Positions 5,631 through 12,320 of a DNA stretch of 12,320 nucleotides are shown one piece after another. Below the pieces are notes generated by a model. The model ran no database searches. It was not told the origin of the DNA and saw only the letters and a list, made by a program, of their open reading frames with translations. Both the position numbers and the translations under genes were made by a program. The stretch is taken from contig CAKQRW010000067.1 in NCBI GenBank assembly GCA_934271655.1, forward strand, positions 1 through 12,320. The letters are read 5' to 3'. Position 1 is the first letter of the stretch; each line of letters begins with the position of its first letter. The DNA is from an uncultured Bacteroidaceae bacterium (GTDB lineage: Bacteria; Bacteroidota; Bacteroidia; Bacteroidales; Bacteroidaceae).

Positions 5631-8600
5631 ATGACACATTATATATATTATGTGGCCTTGTGGCTGATGCTGTTCGCGGCTGTGTCGGGAGTGACGCTGT
5701 CGTGCAGTCCGGCATCATCAGATGAGGACGAGATAGCCAAAGTGAACGATGAGGTGTATGAGGAGAAATATGTGTCAATAGGAGCGAGCAAGAGCAAGCT
5801 TAGGCAGTGCCTCCTTGCTCATGGCAGCACAGCCAGCCAGATGGAGCTTGAGGAGATTCGCCTCAACCTTGGAGATGTATATGCCTTGGAGATGAGCTAC
5901 GACTCGGCCAAGGCCTGTCTCACAGACGTCATCAGTTCCACGTCCAATGACCTGCACCGTGCAATAGCCGATGTCGACATGATGTCGGTATGTCTTGTCA
6001 CGTCGATGAACAAGGAGTTTTATGATTACCGCTCAGATGCAATGGAGCGTTTTGCCAATGTGGAGGAAGAGAAAGACAACATGACACAGAGACAGTCGCG
6101 CCTCTGGAACGCTGCGTGCGCTAAATATCATTTCGTGTCTCTTAACTATTTCAGACGCATGGGCATGGACGATGGCGCAGCAGAGGAACTTGCTTGGCTT
6201 GATGACAATATGCCAGTGATAAGCAAGGATACCACTCTGTATTCCAATTATCTGTTGCTCAAGTCTATGAGTGTAGTAAATTCAAGTCATACTCCAGAGC
6301 AGCTCACGCTGGCTCTCCGTCAGCTTGTGCATCTGCTTTATATGAGTCACCAGAACGGTTACACCTATTTCGAGATACTTGCGTCCAACGTGCTTGCCCG
6401 CTACATTGCTGCGGGCGGCGAGCTCAAGCCGTCGCTTGCGGTGCTTGTCACAGAGCTTCTTGGCGATGCTACTGTTGCTTCTGCCGCTGCGGAAGACCAC
6501 AATGACGCATGCCGTCGTAGCAGCGATGGATACTCTGCCTATGCAGTGCAGGCGGATGACACGGCAGGCATAGACTTCCTTCTTGCCAGCCATGCTCTTG
6601 CATTGGCTCAGGAATATCGCAATGACTACCTCACGAGTGTGGTGAGATGCACGCTGTCAAGTGTGGTGCTGCGCATGGGCGACAAGCAGTCTGCGCTCGT
6701 CCATGCCCTCTGCGCTCTCGACCTTATCAACCGCCATCATCAGAAGCATCATGACGTAAAGGATGCCTGCCACTCAGAGACATTGTTGCCTTATTCCGAC
6801 TCGATAGCAGAACTTTCCACAGAAATGTACTGGATAACAGACCCCGACATAGTCGCTGTGCCAGAATGGATGGCCCTTGTCAGGGAACAGTTGAGCATCG
6901 TCTATGCCTCATTGGGCATGAGACGCGAATCAGCTTATAACCGTAACATATATTTTGACATCCTTGATGCGTCAAGGCAGGACTTGCGGGCTGAGCAGGA
7001 AGAGGACCGGCTTGAGGCTGAAAAGTCATGGCTCAACATCCTTCTCGCGGCGTCTGTCCTGGCCATGTTGTCGGCGATAGCCGTGCTGGTCTTCTACCGA
7101 AGGCGTGTGAGAGACAGATACCATCATGAGATAAAGATGCTTGAGGGACTGGTGGACGTGTGCCGCAGCATGTCTGCCGTTTCGCTTGATGGGGCAGAAG
7201 ATGAGGAGGATGTGGACAAGGCTCTGCGCCAGCTCGCTGACGAGAAGGTGAGGGCGCTCTTCCCGCATTTGCCAGAATCCGACTGGACAAAAGCTCAGGG
7301 CGATAAGATGCCGGCCCTTGAGGCTGGGATGCTGCATGTCATCCAGGTCTTCCACAACTGGATGCGGAGCCAGGCCATGGAGACGGTGGTCCAGCAGCAG
7401 AGACTCGCGCAGATCAGTTCGGAGGCATGCTCGCAGGAGTACAAATACAATGTGAACAAGCGTGACTATATACAGCGTGCCACTACCGTATCGGTGGTCA
7501 ACAGCATGACGGCGTTTCTCAACAGAGCCCTGCATGAGGCAAGCAAACTTGACAGCGGCAAGCCTATTGGCTCCGATGAAGCGGGCAGACGCATGCAGTA
7601 TCTGACAGAACTGATAAACAAGATAAATGAGTATAACGATGTGGTAGGCCATTGGATAAAAGTGCGCCAGGGCATGGTGTCGCTAAATATCGAGACATTC
7701 CAGCTGGCACCGCTCTTCGAGATGATGGAAGGCAACCGAGTCTCATTTGACAATAAAGGCATCACACTCAATGTAGAGCCTACAGACCTGACAGTGAGGG
7801 GCGACAAGACCCTCACGCTGTTCATGATAAACACATTGCTTGACAATGCGAGGAAGTACACGCCATCTGGCGGAAAGGTTACGCTCTCTGCCGCATCCAG
7901 CGACTCGTCTGTCATTGTGGAGGTGGCAGACACAGGGTATGGCTTGTCGGAAGAGGATGCGGCTGTCATCAACAGCAAGATGGTGTACGACACAGCTCAT
8001 ATTGGAGAAGGCAATGAGCATGCTGCCGACATAAACAGCAACAAGGGCTATGGCTTCGGGCTCATGAACTGCAAGGCCATCATAGAGAAGCTGCGCAAGA
8101 CCAATGCGGCCTTTGCTTCTTGCCGCTTCGGGGTGAGAAGTGAAATGGGAAAGGGAAGCGTCTTTTTCTTCTCGCTGCCCTACAAGGCCATGCGTCTTCT
8201 GGCAATAATGATGCTGTTTGCGATGAGCACAGTGGCTCATGCAGCCATGCAGCATGGCAGCGACAGACTGCGGTCGCGTGCTGAGGCTTATTTCGACAGC
8301 GTATACAATGCTAATATTGACGGAAGAAATGCGGAAGCCGTGGCCTTTGCGGACTCTGTCATACATTATCTAAACCTGCATCACCTGCGCAGTGTGCCTG
8401 GCGACGTGTCGCTGATGCACTTGCGTGGTGGCGCCATGGGAGAGATAGAATGGTGCAAACGCGGCTACGTTTCAGATTATGGGCTTATCATATCCTTGCG
8501 AAATGAGGTGGCTATAGCATCTCTTGCCTTGCGCGATTACCAGCTCTACAGGTACAATAACGAGATATTCACGCGTCTGTACACGCTCACCAGCACCGAC

Positions 8601-9938
8601 CCCTCGCTTGAGGGCTACTGCAAGTCCATACAGCAAGCCAATCGCAGCAAGAAGACTATACTCTTCTTTATAGCGGTCTTCCTGCTGGTGTGCTTGTCAT
8701 TATTCCTGCTCATGCACTATAGGCACCACATGCTGTTCGTATTCAACCTCAGGCAGCTGATGCACTTGATTGGCAATGTATTCGGACCAGACAGTTCGGA
8801 GAACGTTCTGAAAAAGCTGCGTGGAGAGTTGTCCGACATCATCCCTGTTGAGTCAATGGCCCTGATGGAGGTCTCTCCCTGCGATGAGTCGCAGGTGTCG
8901 TCATCGGCATTCGATGGCGATGAGGCTGACCGTGCTACACTTGAGAACATGATGCACTCTGCTCTTGCCCAGCGCATGAAGGTAGGCAGCGTGTCTGGCA
9001 CGATGTACGCTTTTCCTCTCATGGTGGGTGAAACGGGCGACCGCTCTGTTGTAGGAGTGTTGGGACTCCGCCTTGGCTTGGCCGCTGCAGCTGAGGATGA
9101 GATGCTGATGCTTGCCATGGTTGTCCTGTCTGTGGCCGTCCATACATATTTTGCTCATTACCGCTCGGACGATATGCGAGGACGCATTGAACTGATGGAT
9201 GATGAGCGCCGGCGCCTGGAGATGGAGCAGCGCAAGGTCTATGTGCGCAACCAGATCATTGACAACAGTCTGTCTACATTAAAGCACGAGACGATGTATT
9301 ATCCCTCGAGGCTGAAGCAGATGCTTGGCATGGCGCATGATGGAGATGGCATCTCGTCTGAGCGCATGCACGAGATACGGCAGTTGCTGGAGTATTATAA
9401 AGATGTGTATGACATTCTCTCATCGTGTGCTGCGTCGCAGGTGGAGAGAAGCCTGTTCCGCAGGTCTTCTGTAGGAGCTGGAGAGGTGTGCGGCATGTTC
9501 AGGCGGTCTATCGAAAGGCTGTGCAAGCTGCGCCTTTCTGCTGATTTCTGCAGCAAGGACAGTTTGCCCGATTGCAGCGTGCTCTGCGACAAGGTCTTTG
9601 TGGCTTTGCTCGCAGACAGTGTGGCAGAGGCGTACCGCAGTCATGGCGATGGCGGAGACGTGCATCTGGAAGTGAGCCAGACTGAATGGTTCGTGCAGTT
9701 TGCGCTTGTCGATGCGGCCTACCGCTATGACGATAAAGAGCTGAGCCAGCTCTTCTACATTGATGGCTTGCGCTATGACGCCTTGACAGGAAGCGTCAGC
9801 GGCGCGGAGTACATGGTGTGCAGGCAGATCATACGCGAGCATGACGACCATTCGCCACGACGGGGCTGTCGCGTGTATGTCGCAAATGATGATGGCGGAG
9901 GCTCCAGGTTTGTGTTCACGCTGCCACGGGCCAGGTGA
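5631..9938 (+). CDS. Two-module membrane sensor kinase (periplasmic TPR-like, HATPase, GAF-like, HisKA-like, degenerate ATPase)
   Basis: Residues are numbered from an in-frame GTG at 5625. I prefer ATG 5631 (subtract 2), which has GGAG 5 nt upstream. Hydrophobic segments are at 8-26 (signal-anchor ending in TLSC), 469-490, 855-872 and 1011-1030, and positive residues favour cytoplasmic 491-854 and 1031-1437. Region 27-468 is periplasmic and looks TPR-like. The first kinase half has a helix pair near 605-685 with Thr621 at the usual His position, then an intact HATPase: N box NTLLDNARKY (736-745), G1 DTGYG (769-773), G2 GYGFGL (808-813). Region 873-1008 is periplasmic, 1050-1178 resembles GAF, and 1183-1215 is coiled coil. 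LKHETMYYP (1219-1227) is a HisKA-like phosphoacceptor site. The last 120 residues resemble an ATPase without its boxes. I associate this layout with the DUF5112/DUF5113 families of Bacteroides and Prevotella, from memory only. It probably signals to the regulator 74 nt downstream. Signal unknown. Confidence 0.85.
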   Translation: MTHYIYYVALWLMLFAAVSGVTLSCSPASSDEDEIAKVNDEVYEEKYVSIGASKSKLRQCLLAHGSTASQMELEEIRLNLGDVYALEMSYDSAKACLTDVISSTSNDLHRAIADVDMMSVCLVTSMNKEFYDYRSDAMERFANVEEEKDNMTQRQSRLWNAACAKYHFVSLNYFRRMGMDDGAAEELAWLDDNMPVISKDTTLYSNYLLLKSMSVVNSSHTPEQLTLALRQLVHLLYMSHQNGYTYFEILASNVLARYIAAGGELKPSLAVLVTELLGDATVASAAAEDHNDACRRSSDGYSAYAVQADDTAGIDFLLASHALALAQEYRNDYLTSVVRCTLSSVVLRMGDKQSALVHALCALDLINRHHQKHHDVKDACHSETLLPYSDSIAELSTEMYWITDPDIVAVPEWMALVREQLSIVYASLGMRRESAYNRNIYFDILDASRQDLRAEQEEDRLEAEKSWLNILLAASVLAMLSAIAVLVFYRRRVRDRYHHEIKMLEGLVDVCRSMSAVSLDGAEDEEDVDKALRQLADEKVRALFPHLPESDWTKAQGDKMPALEAGMLHVIQVFHNWMRSQAMETVVQQQRLAQISSEACSQEYKYNVNKRDYIQRATTVSVVNSMTAFLNRALHEASKLDSGKPIGSDEAGRRMQYLTELINKINEYNDVVGHWIKVRQGMVSLNIETFQLAPLFEMMEGNRVSFDNKGITLNVEPTDLTVRGDKTLTLFMINTLLDNARKYTPSGGKVTLSAASSDSSVIVEVADTGYGLSEEDAAVINSKMVYDTAHIGEGNEHAADINSNKGYGFGLMNCKAIIEKLRKTNAAFASCRFGVRSEMGKGSVFFFSLPYKAMRLLAIMMLFAMSTVAHAAMQHGSDRLRSRAEAYFDSVYNANIDGRNAEAVAFADSVIHYLNLHHLRSVPGDVSLMHLRGGAMGEIEWCKRGYVSDYGLIISLRNEVAIASLALRDYQLYRYNNEIFTRLYTLTSTDPSLEGYCKSIQQANRSKKTILFFIAVFLLVCLSLFLLMHYRHHMLFVFNLRQLMHLIGNVFGPDSSENVLKKLRGELSDIIPVESMALMEVSPCDESQVSSSAFDGDEADRATLENMMHSALAQRMKVGSVSGTMYAFPLMVGETGDRSVVGVLGLRLGLAAAAEDEMLMLAMVVLSVAVHTYFAHYRSDDMRGRIELMDDERRRLEMEQRKVYVRNQIIDNSLSTLKHETMYYPSRLKQMLGMAHDGDGISSERMHEIRQLLEYYKDVYDILSSCAASQVERSLFRRSSVGAGEVCGMFRRSIERLCKLRLSADFCSKDSLPDCSVLCDKVFVALLADSVAEAYRSHGDGGDVHLEVSQTEWFVQFALVDAAYRYDDKELSQLFYIDGLRYDALTGSVSGAEYMVCRQIIREHDDHSPRRGCRVYVANDDGGGSRFVFTLPRAR

Positions 9939-9950
9939 AAGGCTAGGGAA

Positions 9951-9966
9951 GCCGCAGATGTGCGGC
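9951..9966 (+). terminator. Small hairpin between sensor and regulator genes
   Basis: GCCGCA (9951-9956) and TGCGGC (9961-9966) form a perfect 6-bp stem with a GATG loop, 12 nt after the sensor stop. TTCTTTTAG follows about 10 nt later. It may be a weak terminator or a processing site that sets the ratio of regulator to sensor. No full TAnnTTTG promoter was seen in the 74-nt gap. Confidence 0.35.
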
Positions 9967-10012
9967 GTTGCCGTTCTTTTAGTATGAATATAAAAAAACA
10001 ACAATAAATATA

Positions 10013-10732
10013 ATGGAAAAATTTAATGTAATAATAGTAGAGGATGTTGCCCTCGAAATGAGAGGCACAATGGAAATATTCCATTCGGAGATACCAGAGG
10101 CTGAAATCATTGGCACGGCAGCCAGTGAGGCAGAACTATGGAAACTTCTTCGTGACAGCCAGCCCGACCTGGTGTTGCTCGACCTTGGCCTTGGCGGCTC
10201 CACAACGGCAGGCGTGGATGTGTGCCAGCAGCTGCGCAGGCGTTATCCCAGTGTGCATGTGCTTATCTTCACTGGAGAACTGCTCAACGAGAGGCTGTGG
10301 GTGGATGCCCTGGATGCAGGCGCTGACGGCATTATCTTGAAGTGCGGCGAACTGCTCACACGCGGCGACGTGCAGAGTGTGCTCGACGGCAAGCGGATGG
10401 TGTTCAACCAGCCTATACTCAAGAAGATTCTTCAGCGTTTTCGCCAGTCGGTCCTTTCAGAGGCCATGCGCCAGGAGTCTGTGCTCGACTATGACATAGA
10501 CGAGTATGATGAGCGCTTCCTCCGTCATCTCGCTCTTGGCTATACCAAAGAGCAGATTGCTTCACTGAAAGGCATGCCATTTGGGGTGAAGTCCATAGAG
10601 AAGCGTCAGAACGATTTGGTAAAGCGACTCTTTGGAGAAGAGCAGACTGGCATCAACGCCACACGTCTTGTGACAAGGGCTTTCGAGCTGCGCATCCTCG
10701 ACATTGATAATCTTGAGCCTGATGAAGAGTGA
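10013..10732 (+). CDS. Response regulator, REC plus LuxR/NarL-like helix-turn-helix
   Basis: This 239-aa cytoplasmic protein has an N-terminal receiver domain (about 1-125) and a C-terminal DNA-binding domain (about 160-230). The receiver has the acidic pair Glu10-Asp11, phosphoacceptor Asp57 in LVLLDLGLGG, Thr87 in FTG and Lys110 in IILK, so it should be phosphorylatable. The C-terminal part (YDERFLRHLALGYTKEQIA, then the segment around KSIEKRQNDLVKRLF, then RLVTRAFELRIL) follows the GerE/LuxR pattern of scaffold, recognition and dimer helices, though it is divergent. An acidic tail ends the protein. The ATG at 10013 lies in an AT-rich leader typical of the group. It follows the sensor gene by 74 nt on the same strand and is its likely partner. 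Target genes cannot be told from sequence; the divergent folC promoter region and the downstream membrane gene are possible. Confidence 0.88.
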   Translation: MEKFNVIIVEDVALEMRGTMEIFHSEIPEAEIIGTAASEAELWKLLRDSQPDLVLLDLGLGGSTTAGVDVCQQLRRRYPSVHVLIFTGELLNERLWVDALDAGADGIILKCGELLTRGDVQSVLDGKRMVFNQPILKKILQRFRQSVLSEAMRQESVLDYDIDEYDERFLRHLALGYTKEQIASLKGMPFGVKSIEKRQNDLVKRLFGEEQTGINATRLVTRAFELRILDIDNLEPDEE

Positions 10733-10818
10733 GGCTGCTCACGAAAGAAGGTGCGGCGCTGGATGCCGTGGCGCAGTGGGGCATGCAGCGCAGAGTGAGG
10801 GGCCAAATACCGGCTTGA
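10729..10818 (+). CDS. Possible 29-codon ORF coupled to the regulator stop
   Basis: A GTG at 10729 overlaps the regulator stop as GTGA, the classic arrangement for translational coupling, and opens a 29-residue frame ending at TGA 10816-10818. The peptide begins MRLLTKEGAALDAVAQWGMQ, a plausible short helix, and continues with basic residues. I recognise no family. The same DNA forms nested inverted repeats (CTCAC 10738-10742 with GTGAG 10795-10799; GCGCT 10756-10760 with AGCGC 10787-10791; ATGCC 10763-10767 with GGCAT 10780-10784). It could therefore instead be a structured 3' untranslated region, and chance is also possible. Confidence 0.22.
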   Translation: MRLLTKEGAALDAVAQWGMQRRVRGQIPA

Positions 10819-10831
10819 GCGCACAAGAATG

Positions 10832-10856
10832 CGCCACTCGTGTGCTGAGAGTGGCG
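10832..10856 (+). terminator. Hairpin after the regulator gene
   Basis: CGCCACTC (10832-10839) and GAGTGGCG (10849-10856) form a perfect 8-bp stem with a 9-nt loop, followed by TGGTTTATATATAG. It is the best terminator candidate for the two-component operon and would separate it from the membrane gene starting at 10909. No clear TAnnTTTG promoter was seen between the two. Confidence 0.55.
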
Positions 10857-10908
10857 TGGTTTATATATAGAAGCATTTCGAAAAATGAACTCCTGTTCAA
10901 CCTGAAAA

Positions 10909-11640
10909 ATGGCGAAAAAAAATATGGGTATGCGCATACTGTGCGCTTATGCTGTGGCATTGCTCGTGCTGCAGGTCTTACTGGTCATGGTCTCGTGGGT
11001 GGCCAGCATATATGTTGATGGTGTCTATGCCCTGCTCGCACCGCGAGGCATTCGATGGATGTGCAGCAGCATAGTGGACAACTTTGCCTCGGCTCCGCTG
11101 GCTCCGTCGCTGATGGCGCTGATGACTGTCAGTCTCATGCAGCGGTCGGGGGTGTATGGCATCTTCAGTGACAGGCTCTCACTCCGCAAAAGGCGTGCCG
11201 CGCATGTCACAGCAGCTGTTGGGGCAACCATACTTCTCGTCTTCTCGCTGCTGCTTTTTCTTCCAAACGCTGTGCTGCTCAGCGCCTTCGGCACTATCAG
11301 TCATTCGTCGCTCGCGCATGGGTGGTATGGCTTGTTGGTGCTGTATGTGTCGGCCATCAGTTTGGTCTATGGCTATGCTTCGGGCTGCATCAGCAGCATG
11401 GCGGATATCCTTGATGGCGGCATGCCACTGGCAGCGCAGTTTGGCTCATACCTTCTTTTGGCTTTCCTTGCCAGCCAACTCGTAGGGGCATTGGGCTATA
11501 CCGAACTGCTGCGCGCCATGGGTGATGATGGCATATGGATGGAGACGCTGTCTATTGTGTTGTACTATGCGCCTCTTGCAGCCTACATATTCCTTCCGCA
11601 GATGTCTCGCACACCGCATTCGTCACACAGTGGCGACTGA
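10909..11640 (+). CDS. Short AbgT-like integral membrane protein
   Basis: This 243-aa protein has about six hydrophobic segments (roughly 9-36, 60-78, 100-127, 138-163, 175-198, 209-230). The stretch ALLAPRGIRWMCSSIVDNFA (41-60), followed by APLAPSLMALM and SGVYGIF, resembles the N-terminal part of the AbgT family (p-aminobenzoyl-glutamate transporters and relatives): a conserved EGIRW-like segment, then VxNF, then a PLG-like helix. The later segment FGSYLLLAFLASQLVGALGY resembles a second AbgT segment (YIVLxFFAAQF). AbgT proteins are usually about 500 aa, so this is half length. It could be an internally shortened but real family member or a decayed copy; the frame is intact. Substrate is not assignable. 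The ATG at 10909 follows an AT-rich leader. Its last 19 codons overlap nth on the other strand. Confidence 0.65.
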   Translation: MAKKNMGMRILCAYAVALLVLQVLLVMVSWVASIYVDGVYALLAPRGIRWMCSSIVDNFASAPLAPSLMALMTVSLMQRSGVYGIFSDRLSLRKRRAAHVTAAVGATILLVFSLLLFLPNAVLLSAFGTISHSSLAHGWYGLLVLYVSAISLVYGYASGCISSMADILDGGMPLAAQFGSYLLLAFLASQLVGALGYTELLRAMGDDGIWMETLSIVLYYAPLAAYIFLPQMSRTPHSSHSGD

Positions 11641-12215
11641 CTCTTGCAGATGTATCTGCCATGCAGAATAAGCCAGTGGTGCGCTCTGAGTACTATTTCC
11701 TTGGGGAGATGCTTCATGAGCGCTTGTTCCACAGCAAGGGGAGTGGAGCAACTTTTGGGCACGAGGCCGATGCGTCTGCTCACACGGAACACATGAGTGT
11801 CTACAGGCATGCGGGCTTCGCCAAAGGCTACGCTCAGCACAACGTTGGCTGTCTTTCTTCCCACGCCTGGCAGGGCTGTCAGTTCCTCGAACGATGCCGG
11901 CACCTCACCGCCATACTTTTCCACCAATGTCTTGGCCATCTCTATCAGATGGTCTGTCTTGCTGTTGGGGTAGCTGATAGACTTCACCAGCGCGAACACG
12001 CCAGATCGGCTTGCTGATGCCATGGCATGGGCATCGGGATAGCTGCGGAACAGGGCGGGAGTGACGAGGTTGACGCGCTTGTCCGTACACTGTGCTGACA
12101 GCATTACAGCACACAGCAGCTCGAACGGAGTGCTATAGTGCAAATCTGTCGTAGCATCCGGCATGGCCTGGCTGAAGTATTCTATGAATTTGTCGTACTT
12201 GTCTTTTATTTTCAT
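11583..12215 (-). CDS. nth: Endonuclease III (DNA glycosylase / AP lyase)
   Basis: Nth removes oxidised pyrimidines from DNA and cuts the abasic site by beta-elimination, as part of base-excision repair. The 210-aa length is normal. LLCAVMLSAQCTDKRVN (33-49) is the usual N-terminal motif. The helix-hairpin-helix LPGVGRKTAN (115-124) carries catalytic Lys121, and VDTHVFRV (138-145) carries catalytic Asp139. The 4Fe-4S loop C-x6-C-x2-C-x5-C is complete at Cys190, 197, 200 and 206. The ATG at 12215 fits the family N-terminus. It converges on the AbgT-like gene, with a 58-bp tail-to-tail overlap that includes three of the four cluster cysteines. Its start lies 32 bp inside the right repeat arm. 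No promoter matching the group consensus is evident in that 32-bp gap. Confidence 0.97.
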   Translation of the reverse strand: MKIKDKYDKFIEYFSQAMPDATTDLHYSTPFELLCAVMLSAQCTDKRVNLVTPALFRSYPDAHAMASASRSGVFALVKSISYPNSKTDHLIEMAKTLVEKYGGEVPASFEELTALPGVGRKTANVVLSVAFGEARMPVDTHVFRVSRRIGLVPKSCSTPLAVEQALMKHLPKEIVLRAHHWLILHGRYICKSQSPLCDECGVRDICGRNM

Positions 12216-12247
12216 GTGATGTATCAGTCATTTTTGTGTGATGTATC
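12215..12247. repeat. 11-bp direct repeat before nth
   Basis: TGTGATGTATC occurs at 12215-12225 and again at 12237-12247, a 22-bp period. The second copy touches the inner edge of the right inverted-repeat arm, and the first begins at the nth start codon. It could be a small duplication, a protein-binding pair two helical turns apart, or a trace of the event that placed the arm there. Confidence 0.5.
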
Positions 12248-12320
12248 GTAACCATCCGAAAATAGCCGACTTTCCCACCACATTTGAATTGCATAACTTT
12301 GCAGCAAAAAAGTCATGTTC
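12248..12320. repeat. Right arm of terminal inverted repeat (at least 73 bp)
   Basis: This is the exact reverse complement of 4-76. The window ends inside it, so the outer boundary is unknown. The inner boundary is sharp, at 12247/12248. On the plus strand it carries TAACTTTG (12294-12301). It has no coding content. Its perfect identity to the other arm across a 12-kb gap means either a recent duplication or ongoing recombination between copies. Confidence 0.93.
12271..12301 (+). promoter_or_regulatory. Outward-facing promoter-like sequence in right repeat arm
   Basis: TTTC (12271-12274), 19 nt, then TAACTTTG (12294-12301) approximates the Bacteroidetes promoter with one mismatch in the -33 element. 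It points out of the window, as its twin in the left arm does. Whether it is used depends on what lies beyond 12320. Confidence 0.3.

Noticed and set aside
7743..8366. 207-codon open frame antisense to the sensor gene
   Set aside because: It runs opposite the well-supported ATPase domain, is rich in His, Cys and Arg in an unnatural way, and has no motif.
10704..11018. 104-codon plus-strand frame spanning the regulator end and membrane-protein start
   Set aside because: It overlaps two better-supported genes in another frame and has no recognisable features.

Overview
The window looks like a chromosomal piece of a Bacteroidales bacterium, most likely a member of the Prevotellaceae (Prevotella/Segatella type). 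Three things point there. The galactose cluster has the order epimerase, FucP-type sugar transporter, galactokinase. Promoter-like sequences match the Bacteroidetes -33 TTTG / -7 TAnnTTTG pattern. The large sensor protein has an architecture I associate with Bacteroides and Prevotella. The genus is inferred and was not tested. I saw no tRNA, rRNA, CRISPR array, transposase or phage gene.

Layout. Positions 4-76 and 12248-12320 are a perfect inverted repeat of at least 73 bp that closes both ends of the window. Inside it, on the minus strand, lies a galactose-use cluster read as galM (3929-2847), gluP-type MFS transporter (2702-1470) and galK (1306-140). Each of the three genes is followed by its own GC-rich perfect hairpin. 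Next, also on the minus strand, is folC (5358-4045), with a leader of about 150 nt that holds two competing hairpin pairings. Divergent from folC, with the two -33 elements back to back at 5551-5575, is a very large plus-strand gene (5631-9938). It encodes a membrane sensor made of two kinase-like halves. A response regulator (10013-10732), a short structured spacer, and a small AbgT-like membrane protein (10909-11640) follow. That last gene converges on nth (endonuclease III, 12215-11583, minus strand) and overlaps it by 58 bp.

How the parts work together. GluP would import galactose or glucose, GalM would convert the beta anomer to alpha, and GalK would make galactose-1-phosphate. No galT or galE is present in the window. 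FolC glutamylates folates and Nth repairs oxidised pyrimidines; both are housekeeping genes. The sensor and regulator form a two-component system under a good-looking promoter.

Most notable observation. In the 1437-codon sensor ORF, the first kinase half has an intact ATP-binding domain (N, G1 and G2 boxes) but carries Thr at the usual phosphoacceptor His position. The second half has a clear phosphoacceptor motif (His1221 in HETMYYP), but its C-terminal ATPase-like domain has lost the N, G1 and G2 box residues. The two halves look complementary, as if one half phosphorylates the other. The second half begins with what looks like a signal peptide, so the gene appears to be a fusion of two membrane sensors.
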